Of a DNA stretch of 64,000 bases, positions 27,039 to 35,616 are shown one piece after another. How positions within the stretch are numbered: position 1 is the first letter of the stretch; every line of letters starts with the position of its first letter. The notes below the pieces were generated by a model. It saw only the letters and a program-made list of their open reading frames with translations. It had not been told where the DNA came from and did no database searches. Made by a program: the position numbers and the translations under genes. This DNA comes from GCA-2683825 sp965662355 (GTDB taxonomy: Bacteria; Planctomycetota; UBA1135; GCA-002686595). Location: the NCBI GenBank assembly GCA_965662355.1, contig CBFIHP010000009.1, positions 124,001 through 188,000 of the forward strand, in the 5' to 3' direction.

Positions 27039-28241
27039 GTGCTCTTTCGAGCTCGAAGACTCTTACTGAAAGCCGGCGTCCTCCTCGAGGACGCCGCTTT
27101 TCGTGTTGAGCATGGTCGGATCGCCGAGATCCTGGAGAACCCCGGTCGCTCGAGTGCCAAAAGCGTTGATCTCGATGAAGGCCTGGTTGCGCCCGGCTTC
27201 GTCAACGCCCACGCTCACCTCGAACTCGGTGGAGCGGCCTTTGCCGATGGAGCCCTCGAGGGCTCGAGCATGGTGGCCTGGATTCGCGGGATGATCGAGG
27301 CTCGTCGCGAGCGGAGAACCGAGGACTACGTGCGCGCATGGCGCGCGGGTTCGGAGCGTTTGCTGGCCACGGGGACGACGAGCGTCGGCGATATCGATGC
27401 GAGCGGTGCCTGTGAAGCCGAAGGGCCCGAAGCGGCCGTGGGCGTCGTCTGCTACCGCGAAGTTCTCGATGCCGGTGATCCGTCGCGGGTGCCATCCGCG
27501 ATGCGTCGGGTCCAGCGCTCCCTCTCGCCACGGCGGGGGTTTCTCGAAGGCCTGTCGCCCCACGCGCCCTACACGACCAGCCCCGAGCTGCTCGCAAGCT
27601 GCGGGAAGCTGCAGGCCCGTCGCTCGATGCCTCTCGCGGTGCACTGGGCAGAGATCCCCGAAGAGGAGGCCTGGGTCCGTCGTGGAGGAGGCCCCCTCGG
27701 CGAGCTCTTGGAACGCCGTACACCGTCGCCGGAGGGCTCGCTCGAGCTGTTGGAGCGGAACGGTCTCCTCGACGGACGTACCGCCTTGATCCACGCCAAT
27801 CATCCGGAGCCCGCCGATGTGGAGAGGATTCGCCGTTCCGGGGCGATCGTCGTTCACTGTCCCGGGACCCACCGTTTCTTCGGGCGCGCGTCCTTTCCCC
27901 TCGAGGCCTACCTCCGGGCGGGGATTCCCATCGCCCTCGGGACGGACTCCCTGGCGAGCAACGAGGATCTCGATATGGGGCGCGAGATGCAGCTGGCTCG
28001 TGCGTCCCTCGGGGCGCTTCCCGCCAGCGAGACACTGCGCTGGGCGACCGAGGGAGGAGCTCTGGCCCTGGGCCTCGGAGACCGCGTTGGCCGGCTGGAA
28101 GCCGGTCTGGACGCGGATTTCGTGCACCACGCTCACGAACCGGGGGATGCCGAGGAGGCAGCGCTCATGCTGGCGTCGCCGGCCCAGGTCTTCCGTACCT
28201 GGGTCCGAGGCCGTGAGGCATGGAGCAAGCAAAACGTTTGA
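27039..28241 (+). CDS. Amidohydrolase (chlorohydrolase/deaminase-like)
   Basis: A 400-aa metal-dependent hydrolase of the amidohydrolase superfamily (Atz/Trz-Mtad-SsnA branch). Recognised ligands and motifs: VAPGFVNAHAHLEL (HxH), a conserved SPHAPYT, VHWAE, IHANHPEP (His) and the terminal GTDSLASNEDLD (Asp). Such enzymes deaminate or dechlorinate cyclic C-N substrates such as adenosine or guanine derivatives or methylthioadenosine; the substrate cannot be read here. The start is GTG at 27039, 10 bases after the lipoprotein stop. The downstream genes process nucleotides (DHH phosphoesterase), so a purine-related role is plausible but unproven. Confidence 0.85.
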   Translation: MLFRARRLLLKAGVLLEDAAFRVEHGRIAEILENPGRSSAKSVDLDEGLVAPGFVNAHAHLELGGAAFADGALEGSSMVAWIRGMIEARRERRTEDYVRAWRAGSERLLATGTTSVGDIDASGACEAEGPEAAVGVVCYREVLDAGDPSRVPSAMRRVQRSLSPRRGFLEGLSPHAPYTTSPELLASCGKLQARRSMPLAVHWAEIPEEEAWVRRGGGPLGELLERRTPSPEGSLELLERNGLLDGRTALIHANHPEPADVERIRRSGAIVVHCPGTHRFFGRASFPLEAYLRAGIPIALGTDSLASNEDLDMGREMQLARASLGALPASETLRWATEGGALALGLGDRVGRLEAGLDADFVHHAHEPGDAEEAALMLASPAQVFRTWVRGREAWSKQNV

Positions 28242-28336
28242 GAGTGGGGTGCGGGCGTTAGACTGTCCGACCCGAACTTTCCGGCCTGGAGTTCCGGTGC
28301 GCATTCACAGCGATCTCACCAGCGGTCCCATCCTCG

Positions 28337-29326
28337 ATGAGCGTTTCCCCTCACGTCCCTGACGGCACCCAAGAAAGAGCCCTCGACCTTCTGCGCTCGG
28401 GCAATCGTTTTCTCCTCGTGGGGCACGTACGGCCCGATGGGGATTGTCTCGGGAGTCAGGCCGCACTGGCCTATGGGCTCGAGAAGCTCGGGAAAGAGGT
28501 CGTCATCCTGAACCCCGACGATCCGGGGCGCCGCTTCGATTTCCTCTATGCCGGTGCGAACTTCCAGGTCTTTTCCAAGGCTCCGGTGCCCGAACACGAC
28601 GTTTGCTGCCTGCTCGACATCAACGACCTCTCCCGTTGCGGAGCACTTGCCGAACACCTGCGCAGCGCGGATGCGAAGAAGCTGGTCATCGATCACCATC
28701 CCCACGATGGTGATCCCTGGTGGGATGTGGCCTACATGGACACCAGCGCCTCGGCGACGGGGCTTCTCGTGTGGCGCATTCTGAAGCAGCTCGGCGTTTC
28801 TCTGGACCGTTACTCGTCCCAGGCCATCTTCACCGCGCTGGTCACCGACACGGGCTGGTTCCGGTACAGCAACACCGATGCGGAGACGATGGGTGCAGCC
28901 AGCGAGCTGGTCGCCCATGGGGTCGAGCCTGCGGCGCTCTTCCAGCTTCTCTTCCAGCGCAACGACGCGATGGAGCCGTTGGCCATGGGCCGCCTACTGG
29001 AGCGCGTCGAGTACTTTGCCGATGGCCGCGTCGCCGTGGTCGATCAACCGCTCGCGAAGGATCCGAAGACGGCTCTCCAGGACGGAGACCCCGTGCTCGA
29101 TCTCTTGCGTTCCGTGGAGTCCGTCGAGGTCGTGCTCTACCTGCGCTTGCTCGAACCAGGCAAGTGCAAGCTGTCAGCGCGAAGCAAGACGACTTTCGAT
29201 GTGAATCACCTCGCCCGCAAGTTCGGCGGAGGTGGTCACGTCAAAGCATCGGGCGCGACAATTTCCGGAGACCTGGCATCGGTGAAGGGCGAGCTCGTCA
29301 AGGCTGCTTTGGAGATGTTGGGATAA
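28337..29326 (+). CDS. nrnA: DHH phosphoesterase, NrnA-like
   Basis: A 329-aa DHH/DHHA1 phosphoesterase resembling NrnA, which degrades nanoRNA and dephosphorylates pAp in many bacteria lacking Orn. The N-terminal domain has GHVRPDGDCLGS (29-40), a LLDIND Asp motif and DHHPHD (119-124). The DHHA1 domain carries FGGGGHVKASGA near residue 302, the substrate-binding glycine loop. Length matches the family (about 320 aa). Cyclic-di-AMP phosphodiesterase members look similar but usually have extra N-terminal domains, absent here. The next gene begins four bases after the stop, suggesting an operon. Confidence 0.9.
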   Translation: MSVSPHVPDGTQERALDLLRSGNRFLLVGHVRPDGDCLGSQAALAYGLEKLGKEVVILNPDDPGRRFDFLYAGANFQVFSKAPVPEHDVCCLLDINDLSRCGALAEHLRSADAKKLVIDHHPHDGDPWWDVAYMDTSASATGLLVWRILKQLGVSLDRYSSQAIFTALVTDTGWFRYSNTDAETMGAASELVAHGVEPAALFQLLFQRNDAMEPLAMGRLLERVEYFADGRVAVVDQPLAKDPKTALQDGDPVLDLLRSVESVEVVLYLRLLEPGKCKLSARSKTTFDVNHLARKFGGGGHVKASGATISGDLASVKGELVKAALEMLG

Positions 29327-29330
29327 TCCC

Positions 29331-30092
29331 TTGAAGACGGCGATAATCTCTGACCTGCATTCCAACCGCGAAGCCCTCGAGGCCGTGTTCGTGGACATTG
29401 GAAAGCGTGGTGTCGATGACCTTGTCTGTCTCGGTGACGTCGTTGGCTATGGACCGGAGCCCGAATACTGCGTGGATGTCGTCCGCAAGAACGCGCGCTG
29501 GTGCCTGATGGGCAACCACGATGACGCGCTCTTTCGAGATGCTTCCGACTTCAATCCCCACGCCCGTGGCGCGGTCGAATTCACCCGACGACGCCTGCAT
29601 CCCCATTGGTGGAGCTCGAACGAGAAGCGCATGCGCTGGAGCTGGTTGAAGTCGCTACCCCTGCGCATGGCCGAAGGCCGCTTCCTGTTCGTCCACGGCT
29701 CGCCGCGCGATCCGGTACGCGAATACGTGCTTTCGACCGACGGAATTCTGAACCCGGACAAGCTGCGCTCGATCTTCGATTCCTTCGAACACGTCGCCGT
29801 GGCGGGCCATACCCATCAGCCGGGCATTCACGACGAGTCGATGCGCTTCCAGGCTCTCAACGGAGCCCAGGAGGTCACGATCGAGCTCGAGCCTGGCAAG
29901 AAGTACTACATCAACGTCGGTTCGACGGGCCAACCGCGAGATGGCGATGCGCGGGCTTGCTATGCGGTGCTCGAGGAAGACCGCGTCAGCTGGTATCGAG
30001 TGCCCTACGACTTCCGTATCACGCAGGAGAAGATCCTGAAGACCGGAGTGTTGAGCGACATCCTCGCGCGTCGTCTGGCGGTCGGGAAGTAG
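29331..30092 (+). CDS. Calcineurin-like metallophosphoesterase
   Basis: A 253-aa binuclear metallophosphoesterase. All five signature motifs are present in order: ISDLHSN, CLGDVVGYGP, GNHDD, FVHGSPRD and GHTHQPG. GDVVGYGPEP is typical of the YfcE/DR1281-like group acting on phosphodiesters or nucleotides. Start is TTG at 29331, four bases after the nrnA-like stop, with a weak GGAGATG just upstream inside that gene. Its partnership with a nanoRNase suggests nucleotide turnover, but no substrate is known. Confidence 0.88.
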   Translation: MKTAIISDLHSNREALEAVFVDIGKRGVDDLVCLGDVVGYGPEPEYCVDVVRKNARWCLMGNHDDALFRDASDFNPHARGAVEFTRRRLHPHWWSSNEKRMRWSWLKSLPLRMAEGRFLFVHGSPRDPVREYVLSTDGILNPDKLRSIFDSFEHVAVAGHTHQPGIHDESMRFQALNGAQEVTIELEPGKKYYINVGSTGQPRDGDARACYAVLEEDRVSWYRVPYDFRITQEKILKTGVLSDILARRLAVGK

Positions 30093-30101
30093 AGCCAGCG
30101 C

Positions 30102-31001
30102 TCAGCGCCGAACGAGGTCGCGCAATACGTGGCGGAAGATCTCCGGGTTCTTCTTCAAGCGTCGGGTGCTGTAGGCGCGCCAGTTCGGCCCATACGGGAC
30201 ATAGACACGCACCGGGTGTCCGGCTTCGCGCCAGGATTCCCAAAGGGGCGTGCGCACGCCGAGAAGGACCTGCAGCTCGTAGCGCTCTTTGCCGATCTCC
30301 ATGTCCCTGGCCAGCTGGAACAGTCGTTCCGCCATCTGCTCGTCGTGCGTGGCAAGGGCCACGAAGCCGTCGCGCTCCCACACCCGACGTGCACCCTCGA
30401 TGTACGCATCACGGATCGAATCCGGTGTCTTGTGGGCGATCTCTTCGGGTTCGAGGTAGATGCCCTTGACCATGCGCACGTTGACCCGGCCCGGGCCGAG
30501 GGCGCCGATGTCCGCGTTCGTTCGGAACAGCCGTGCCTGCAAGACCAGGCCGACGTGATCCGGGGCGAGGGAGCGTAGACGCTCGAAGATGCGTAGGGTC
30601 GCGTCGGTCGTCGAGTGGTCTTCCATCTCGACGCGACAGAAGAGCCCGAGGGCTTCTGCCTGGCGAACGAGTTTGCCGTAGAGCTCGAAAGTGAGTTCCT
30701 CCGAAAGGCGCAGGCCCAGGTGCGTGGGCTTGACCGAGATGTAGACGTCGATGCCGCGTTCCCCCAGGCTCTTTGCTGCCTCGGCATAGTCGGCGGCCAC
30801 AGCGCGGGCCTCGGCCTCGCTGGTCACATCCTCGCCCAGGATGTCCAGGGCACCCCGAAAGCCCTGCCGGGTGAGCGTTTCGAGCCGCTCCAGAGCCTGA
30901 TCGAGGGTCTCGCCCGCAATGTAGCGCGAGGAGAGCTTGCGCATCAGGCCATTCGGCATGAGCGAGAGGGTGGAGATTGCAATGCGATCGAGGGCGCCCA
31001 T
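30102..31001 (-). CDS. Proline dehydrogenase
   Basis: A 299-aa monofunctional FAD-dependent proline dehydrogenase, which oxidises proline to pyrroline-5-carboxylate at the membrane quinone pool. The TIM-barrel motifs are recognisable: SVKPTHLGL, CRVEMEDHSTTDATL, RMVKGIYLEP, ATHDEQM and the C-terminal substrate motif YVPYGPNWRAYSTRRLKKNP (Arg pair that holds the proline carboxylate). Length equals that of stand-alone PutA domains. The partner P5C dehydrogenase is not in the window (the aldehyde dehydrogenase at 53.8 kb is of PaaZ type). It converges on the metallophosphoesterase gene, nine bases away. Confidence 0.93.
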   Translation of the reverse strand: MGALDRIAISTLSLMPNGLMRKLSSRYIAGETLDQALERLETLTRQGFRGALDILGEDVTSEAEARAVAADYAEAAKSLGERGIDVYISVKPTHLGLRLSEELTFELYGKLVRQAEALGLFCRVEMEDHSTTDATLRIFERLRSLAPDHVGLVLQARLFRTNADIGALGPGRVNVRMVKGIYLEPEEIAHKTPDSIRDAYIEGARRVWERDGFVALATHDEQMAERLFQLARDMEIGKERYELQVLLGVRTPLWESWREAGHPVRVYVPYGPNWRAYSTRRLKKNPEIFRHVLRDLVRR

Positions 31002-31036
31002 CGAGCGAGGGATTCTAACGCGGCTTCGCTATACCA

Positions 31037-31357
31037 TTGAGACCCTTGGACGCGAGAATCGTATGGATCACCCACCCTGAGAAAGGGGCTCGGGAGTTTG
31101 CCCGGCTCCTGGTCTCGAAGCGGCTCGCCGCGTGTTGCAACCTGAGCTCCGTGACCAGCGTGTATCGCTGGCAGGGTTCGATCGAAGAGGAGCGTGAGGT
31201 GTTGCTGACCGTGAAGACGACCCGAGCCGCCCTGGCCGGGCTGGAGGCCCTGCTCGAGGAGCATCACCCCTACGACGTGCCGGAGTTCGTGGCCCTCCAG
31301 CCGGCCCACGTAGCGCCCGCATATCTAGCCTGGCTCGAGGGCGAAGTCTCTCCGTGA
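31037..31357 (+). CDS. cutA: CutA divalent-cation tolerance protein
   Basis: A 106-aa CutA1 protein, a small trimeric protein linked to copper and divalent-cation tolerance, though its exact biochemical role is uncertain. Motifs: VSKRLAACCNLSSVTSVYRW, GSIEEEREVLLTVKT, LLEEHHPYDVPE and a final YLAWL. The start is unclear: TTG at 31037 or TTG at 31046 both precede IVWITHP. The stop overlaps the next gene's GTG (GTGA), implying co-translation with the SLC13 transporter. Confidence 0.9.
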   Translation: MRPLDARIVWITHPEKGAREFARLLVSKRLAACCNLSSVTSVYRWQGSIEEEREVLLTVKTTRAALAGLEALLEEHHPYDVPEFVALQPAHVAPAYLAWLEGEVSP

Positions 31358-32955
31358 GCCCCCGCGCAAGAGCTCACGGGTCCGCTGGAGGAGGCGACGA
31401 GGCCACGAGTCTGCGGATCCGACGGATCGGCTTCGTCCTCGGCCCGCTGCTCTTCTGCCTTCTGCTCTTGTGGCCGGGCATGCCGCTCGACGCCGCGCAG
31501 CGGCGCGTCGCGGCCGTGACCGCGTGGACCGCGATCTGGTGGACCACCGCCGCCCTGCCGATCGGCATGACGTCCCTTCTGCCGGCGGTTCTTCTGCCGC
31601 TGCTCGGAGTCATGGATGCGCGGGCGGTGGCACCGCTCTACATGCACGATCTCGTGCTGCTGTTCCTCGGAGCCTTCGTGGTCGCCCTGGGGCTCGAGCG
31701 CTGGGGCGTTCACAAGCGCATGGCCCTTGCGATCATCGCGCGCGTCGGCACCCGACCCCGGCAGTTGGTCTTGGGGTTCATGGTGGCTTCGGCGGTGCTG
31801 TCGTTCTTCATCAACAACACCTCGACGACGCTTCTGATGTTGCCCATCGGTACCGCGTGCATCGCGAGCCTGTCTCTCGGTGCTGGTAAGCAGCAGGATG
31901 GCGAGTCGAGTGCGGGCGGGAATGCGTTCGCCATGGCCTTGCTGCTCGGCATGGCGTATTCAGCCTCGGTGGGGGGCGTCGGCACACCTGTGGGAACCAC
32001 GCCGAACCAGGTTTTTCTGGGGCAGTTCCAGACGAAGTATCCCGACGCGCCGGAAATCTCGTTCAGCCAATGGGCGATCTCCTTCGTGCCCCTCGTCGCG
32101 ATCTACCTGCCCCTCGGTTGGTTGGTTCTCACGCGCCTCGCGCTGCGCGTTCCCGCCGGATCGGCGACGGGTTCCGACACGATCCATCAGCAGCGCGAGG
32201 CGTTGGGGGCGATGTCGCGCCCCGAGAAAGCCATGGCCTGTGTCTTCGGCCTGACGGCCCTTCTGTGGGTGACGCGCGCCAACCTCGATCTGGGTTTCTT
32301 CGTGCTGCCCGGTTGGGGCGAGCTGTTCGGAACGCTGAATGGAAGAAGCCTGGTTTCGGATGCCACGGTCGCCGTGGGGATGGCGATCGTGTGTTTTCTG
32401 ATACCCGCCGGGAAGGGCCAGCGGCTGATGGACTGGGAAACCGCGCGGCGGATGCCGTGGGAGATTCTGCTCTTGATCGGCGGGGGTTTTTGTATCGCCG
32501 GTGCGTTCAAGGCATCGGGGCTCGACCAGCGCGTGGGGGAGGCACTCGGACCGCACCTCGCGAGCCTCCCGGAGTGGGCCATCGTGTTCCTGGTCGTGGC
32601 CCTCATGGCGGCACTGACCGAGATCACCTCGAACACGGCGACCACGGCGGTGCTCTTGCCCGTTCTTGGCGAGGCCGCTGTTTCGGCCGGGATCTCACCG
32701 CTCTTTACCATGTTGCCGGCGACCATCGCCGCCTCGGTGGCCTTCATGCTGCCGGTGGCAACCCCGCCGAACGCCGTCGTGTTCTCTTCGCGACTGGTCC
32801 CGGCCTCGAGCATGGCTCGAGTTGGGTTGTGGATGAATCTGCTTTTGATCCTGCTCGTGAGTCTCGTGTTCCAGCTCTGGGTGCGGCCCTATCTGGGGAT
32901 CGGGGCGGGGCTCGAGGACTGGGCCACTCAAGGGATCCCGGCAGTCGACCGATAG
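31354..32955 (+). CDS. SLC13/DASS-family sodium-coupled anion transporter
   Basis: A 533-aa polytopic transporter of the divalent anion:sodium symporter family (dicarboxylates, citrate or sulfate). Both pseudo-repeats carry the sodium-binding S-N-T-type motif: FINNTSTTLLMLPIGT and TSNTATTAVLLPVL. Each is followed by a conserved loop, GVGTPVGTTPNQVFL and LPVATPPNAVVFSSRLVP. Twelve or so hydrophobic segments are visible. Start GTG overlaps the cutA stop. The residues that decide anion specificity cannot be judged by eye. Confidence 0.9.
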   Translation: MSPRARAHGSAGGGDEATSLRIRRIGFVLGPLLFCLLLLWPGMPLDAAQRRVAAVTAWTAIWWTTAALPIGMTSLLPAVLLPLLGVMDARAVAPLYMHDLVLLFLGAFVVALGLERWGVHKRMALAIIARVGTRPRQLVLGFMVASAVLSFFINNTSTTLLMLPIGTACIASLSLGAGKQQDGESSAGGNAFAMALLLGMAYSASVGGVGTPVGTTPNQVFLGQFQTKYPDAPEISFSQWAISFVPLVAIYLPLGWLVLTRLALRVPAGSATGSDTIHQQREALGAMSRPEKAMACVFGLTALLWVTRANLDLGFFVLPGWGELFGTLNGRSLVSDATVAVGMAIVCFLIPAGKGQRLMDWETARRMPWEILLLIGGGFCIAGAFKASGLDQRVGEALGPHLASLPEWAIVFLVVALMAALTEITSNTATTAVLLPVLGEAAVSAGISPLFTMLPATIAASVAFMLPVATPPNAVVFSSRLVPASSMARVGLWMNLLLILLVSLVFQLWVRPYLGIGAGLEDWATQGIPAVDR

Positions 32956-32971
32956 CCAGTTCAGGATCCCT

Positions 32972-32992
32972 GACGGCCGTTTTCCGGCCGTC
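32972..32992 (+). terminator. Stem-loop after the SLC13 gene
   Basis: GACGGCC and GGCCGTC form a perfect 7-bp stem (an eighth G-C pair possible) with a loop of mostly T, 17 bases after the transporter stop. There is no T tract after the stem, so termination is plausible but not certain. Confidence 0.45.
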
Positions 32993-33012
32993 GCAAGGGG
33001 GTAGGGAAGGTC

Positions 33013-33858
33013 ATGATGTCCGCGAGTCCGATACCGATTCTCATTCTTGCTCTCGTCTCGGGACAGGAAGAGTCGTCTCGGGCCAAGCCCGATGCCTTCG
33101 CCAGTGGCGCGGTCAGCGAGCTTTCCATCGGTCGAGCTCCAGGATCGCGCGTGCTCTACTTCCGCCTCGATCGTGCCCAGCTCGATGAGGCTCGGCGCAA
33201 GGAAACACCGCTGGGCGTCGCGCGCTGGATGCGCACGCCGGGGCGTGGCTTTGGCGAGCACCGCTCGGAGCTCGAGATCTACTTCTTCGACAGTCGCACG
33301 CGGTTGAGCCACATCGAAACGATGCTGCCTGGCGAACGCCGACTGTTGTGGCGGGAAGTGCGACCGCAGGGTGGGCGTACGTTGCTCCTGGACGGTGCCT
33401 CTTCCGCTGGTTTCAGCATCGTCGACACGAATGGTGGCGAGGTGCGTCGCTCGGAGATCGACGCCGAACGCGGCCTCCTCCCGCTCGAGATCGTCGAAGC
33501 CGCCCGGAAGGGTCAGGTCTACATGGGCTCGTTTTCTATCTTCCAGCCCCTGGCCGGAGGTTTCGAGACCCTGCAGTTGCGGACGAGGCGCAGTCGCGAT
33601 GCGCACGGTTATGGGCTGCGCGACCTTCTGATCACGGAGCCGGATGGAACGCAGCGCGCGAGCTATCGTTTTCGCCGCGGAGAGTTGTTCGAATTCGGCT
33701 GGCGACAAGATGGCCCGCGGGCGCGTCGCGTCAGCGAAGAGGAATTCGCTCGTTGGATGCAGGTCCAGGCTCCCGTTCCAGCGCGAGGGGTGCCCGAGCC
33801 CACACCGCGCGGTCAGGTGGAGGCGCCGATCCTCGACGGCCCCCATCCCAAGCGCTGA
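33013..33858 (+). CDS. Unknown exported protein
   Basis: A 281-aa protein I do not recognise. A short hydrophobic N-terminus (SPIPILILALVSG) resembles a signal peptide, followed by an Arg/Glu-rich, largely beta-strand-like mature part (LEIYFFDSRTRLSHIE, EVRPQGGRTLLLDG, FETLQLRTRRSRDAHGYGLR). The C-terminal 40 residues are rich in Pro and Arg. It sits 108 bases upstream of a TolC-type gene on the same strand and might be part of that efflux operon, but no functional link is visible. Confidence 0.6.
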   Translation: MMSASPIPILILALVSGQEESSRAKPDAFASGAVSELSIGRAPGSRVLYFRLDRAQLDEARRKETPLGVARWMRTPGRGFGEHRSELEIYFFDSRTRLSHIETMLPGERRLLWREVRPQGGRTLLLDGASSAGFSIVDTNGGEVRRSEIDAERGLLPLEIVEAARKGQVYMGSFSIFQPLAGGFETLQLRTRRSRDAHGYGLRDLLITEPDGTQRASYRFRRGELFEFGWRQDGPRARRVSEEEFARWMQVQAPVPARGVPEPTPRGQVEAPILDGPHPKR

Positions 33859-33966
33859 CCCGGCGAGAAACGGGAGACGGAGGGCAAAGTGGGCCATTTT
33901 GACGAAGCTCACACCGCTCCCGAAGCCTGGGACATCTCACATGCGGATATGCTATCGGGCCCGACG

Positions 33967-35616
33967 ATGGCGAAGCTTCACCCCCTTTCCGCTTCGCGTG
34001 CCCTGCTGCTATTCCTCTTGGCCTGGTCGCACCAGGCCTGCCAAGGAGCCGAGAGCATGGCCGCGGATGCCGACCGCGAGGTCTACGACATCATCCAGGC
34101 GCGTCGTGCCGAGCTGGATGTTGAGGGGGCCTTCACGGTCGAGCCGCCCGCGGGGACATTGCGTGAGCGGGTTCTCTCCGGCGAGACGCGTGAGATCCCG
34201 CCCCTGCGTCTGGTCGATGCGCTGCAAATTGCGGCCGAGGGCAACCGCGATTATCAATCGGCGCGTGAGTCGCTCTATCTCGAAGCGCTGGACCTGACGC
34301 TCGAGCGCTGGGACTTCTCGGTGCAAGAGACCGGAACCCTGGGTGCCTTCTTGCTGGGCACCGGCGGTGACGCCGGGCAAACGGGAGGTTTCGGTTCCCT
34401 GGGCTTCACCAAGCTCTTCGGTTCGGGACTGCGCATCATCTCCGACATCGGCTTCGACCTGGCGCGCGATCTCAGCAGCGGCAACGCCTGGGAAGCGACC
34501 TCGAACCTTTCGCTGAACATTACCCAGCCGATCCTGCGCGGCTTCGGTCGCAGCATCGTCGAAGAGCCTCTGACCCAGGCCGAGCGCGACGTGCTCTATG
34601 AAGCGCGCAGCTACGAGTCCTTCCGGCGCGACCTCGCGGTCGACGTGGCCAGCCGCTATTTCCTCACGTTGTCGCTCTACGATCGACTGAAGAACGAGGA
34701 AGCGAACACCAAGCGGCGCACGGCCTTGCGAGAGCGCAACGAAGCCTTCTCCCAGGCCGGGAAGTTGAACGACATCGATGTCGATCAGGCGCGCCAGGAC
34801 GAGTTGGACGCGAACGATCGCCTCGTCGAGGCGAGGCGTGGCCTCGAAGCGTCGCTCGATAATTTCAAGTTCTTCCTAGGACTCCCGATCGACGTCCAGA
34901 TCGAGCTCGATCTGGAGAGCCGCGGTGAGATCGAGAAGTGGAAGGGGCGTGGCGTCGATGTGACCGAGGAGCGCGGTACGCTACTGGCGCTCGAGCGTCG
35001 TTACGACTATCAGACGACCTTGGATCGAGTCGTCGATGCCGAGCGTGGTGTGAAGGTCGCTGCGGACGGACTACGTGCGGGATTGGACGCCAGAATCGAT
35101 GGTGCAGCGACCAGCGAGGCAGACAAACCCCTCAGCTATCGCGGTAGCGATTTCGACTGGACGCTCAGCCTCGACTTCGACGCTCCGCTGGATCGGCTTC
35201 CCGAGCGCAACCTCTACCGCCAGGCCATGATCGCGCTCCAGTCCTCGCAGCGAAGAGCGGAAGAAGAGGCCGATCTTCTGCGCTCGCAAGTCCGTAGCGC
35301 CATCCGCGACCTCGATGCGGCACGAGCCACTTTCGAGATCCAGAACAACGCCGTAACCCTGGCCGAGCGTCGCGTCGAATCCAGTGAACTCTCGCTCGAA
35401 GCGGGTCGGGCCGAGACTCGAGACGTCCTCGAGTCCCAGAACGCACTTATTCAGGCCCAGAACCAGGCCTCGCTCGCGTCTACCGACTTCGTGCTCGCGA
35501 TCCTGGCGCTCTATCGCACGATGGAGTGTCTCTCGATCGACGAGGACGGTATCCGGCTCGAGGACGAGGTTCCCGTGGAGTCAGTCGATAAGCTGGAGCC
35601 AGTGGAGCAACCATGA
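33967..35616 (+). CDS. TolC-family outer-membrane efflux protein
   Basis: A 549-aa outer-membrane factor forming a trimeric channel for drug or metabolite efflux. The ATG at 33967 starts a signal peptide ending near Cys25 (SHQAC), an imperfect lipobox, so it may be lipid-anchored as OprM-type proteins are. The two TolC repeats show long amphipathic helices, for example LRERNEAFSQAGKLNDIDVD and VTLAERRVESSELSLEAGRA followed by ETRDVLESQNALIQAQNQ, the usual conserved pattern. A longer frame from 33889 adds 26 non-signal residues. Its stop overlaps the adaptor start (ATGA). Confidence 0.9.
   Translation: MAKLHPLSASRALLLFLLAWSHQACQGAESMAADADREVYDIIQARRAELDVEGAFTVEPPAGTLRERVLSGETREIPPLRLVDALQIAAEGNRDYQSARESLYLEALDLTLERWDFSVQETGTLGAFLLGTGGDAGQTGGFGSLGFTKLFGSGLRIISDIGFDLARDLSSGNAWEATSNLSLNITQPILRGFGRSIVEEPLTQAERDVLYEARSYESFRRDLAVDVASRYFLTLSLYDRLKNEEANTKRRTALRERNEAFSQAGKLNDIDVDQARQDELDANDRLVEARRGLEASLDNFKFFLGLPIDVQIELDLESRGEIEKWKGRGVDVTEERGTLLALERRYDYQTTLDRVVDAERGVKVAADGLRAGLDARIDGAATSEADKPLSYRGSDFDWTLSLDFDAPLDRLPERNLYRQAMIALQSSQRRAEEEADLLRSQVRSAIRDLDAARATFEIQNNAVTLAERRVESSELSLEAGRAETRDVLESQNALIQAQNQASLASTDFVLAILALYRTMECLSIDEDGIRLEDEVPVESVDKLEPVEQP

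Noticed and set aside
23933..27205. A 1090-codon open frame on the minus strand covering the fifth giant lipoprotein
   Set aside because: Its translation has Arg/Glu/Val-rich low-complexity sequence with no family motif, while the + strand frame has a signal peptide, Ig-like and terminal block.
27063..28304. A 413-codon minus strand frame opposite the amidohydrolase
   Set aside because: The + strand frame contains all metal-ligand motifs of the amidohydrolase family.
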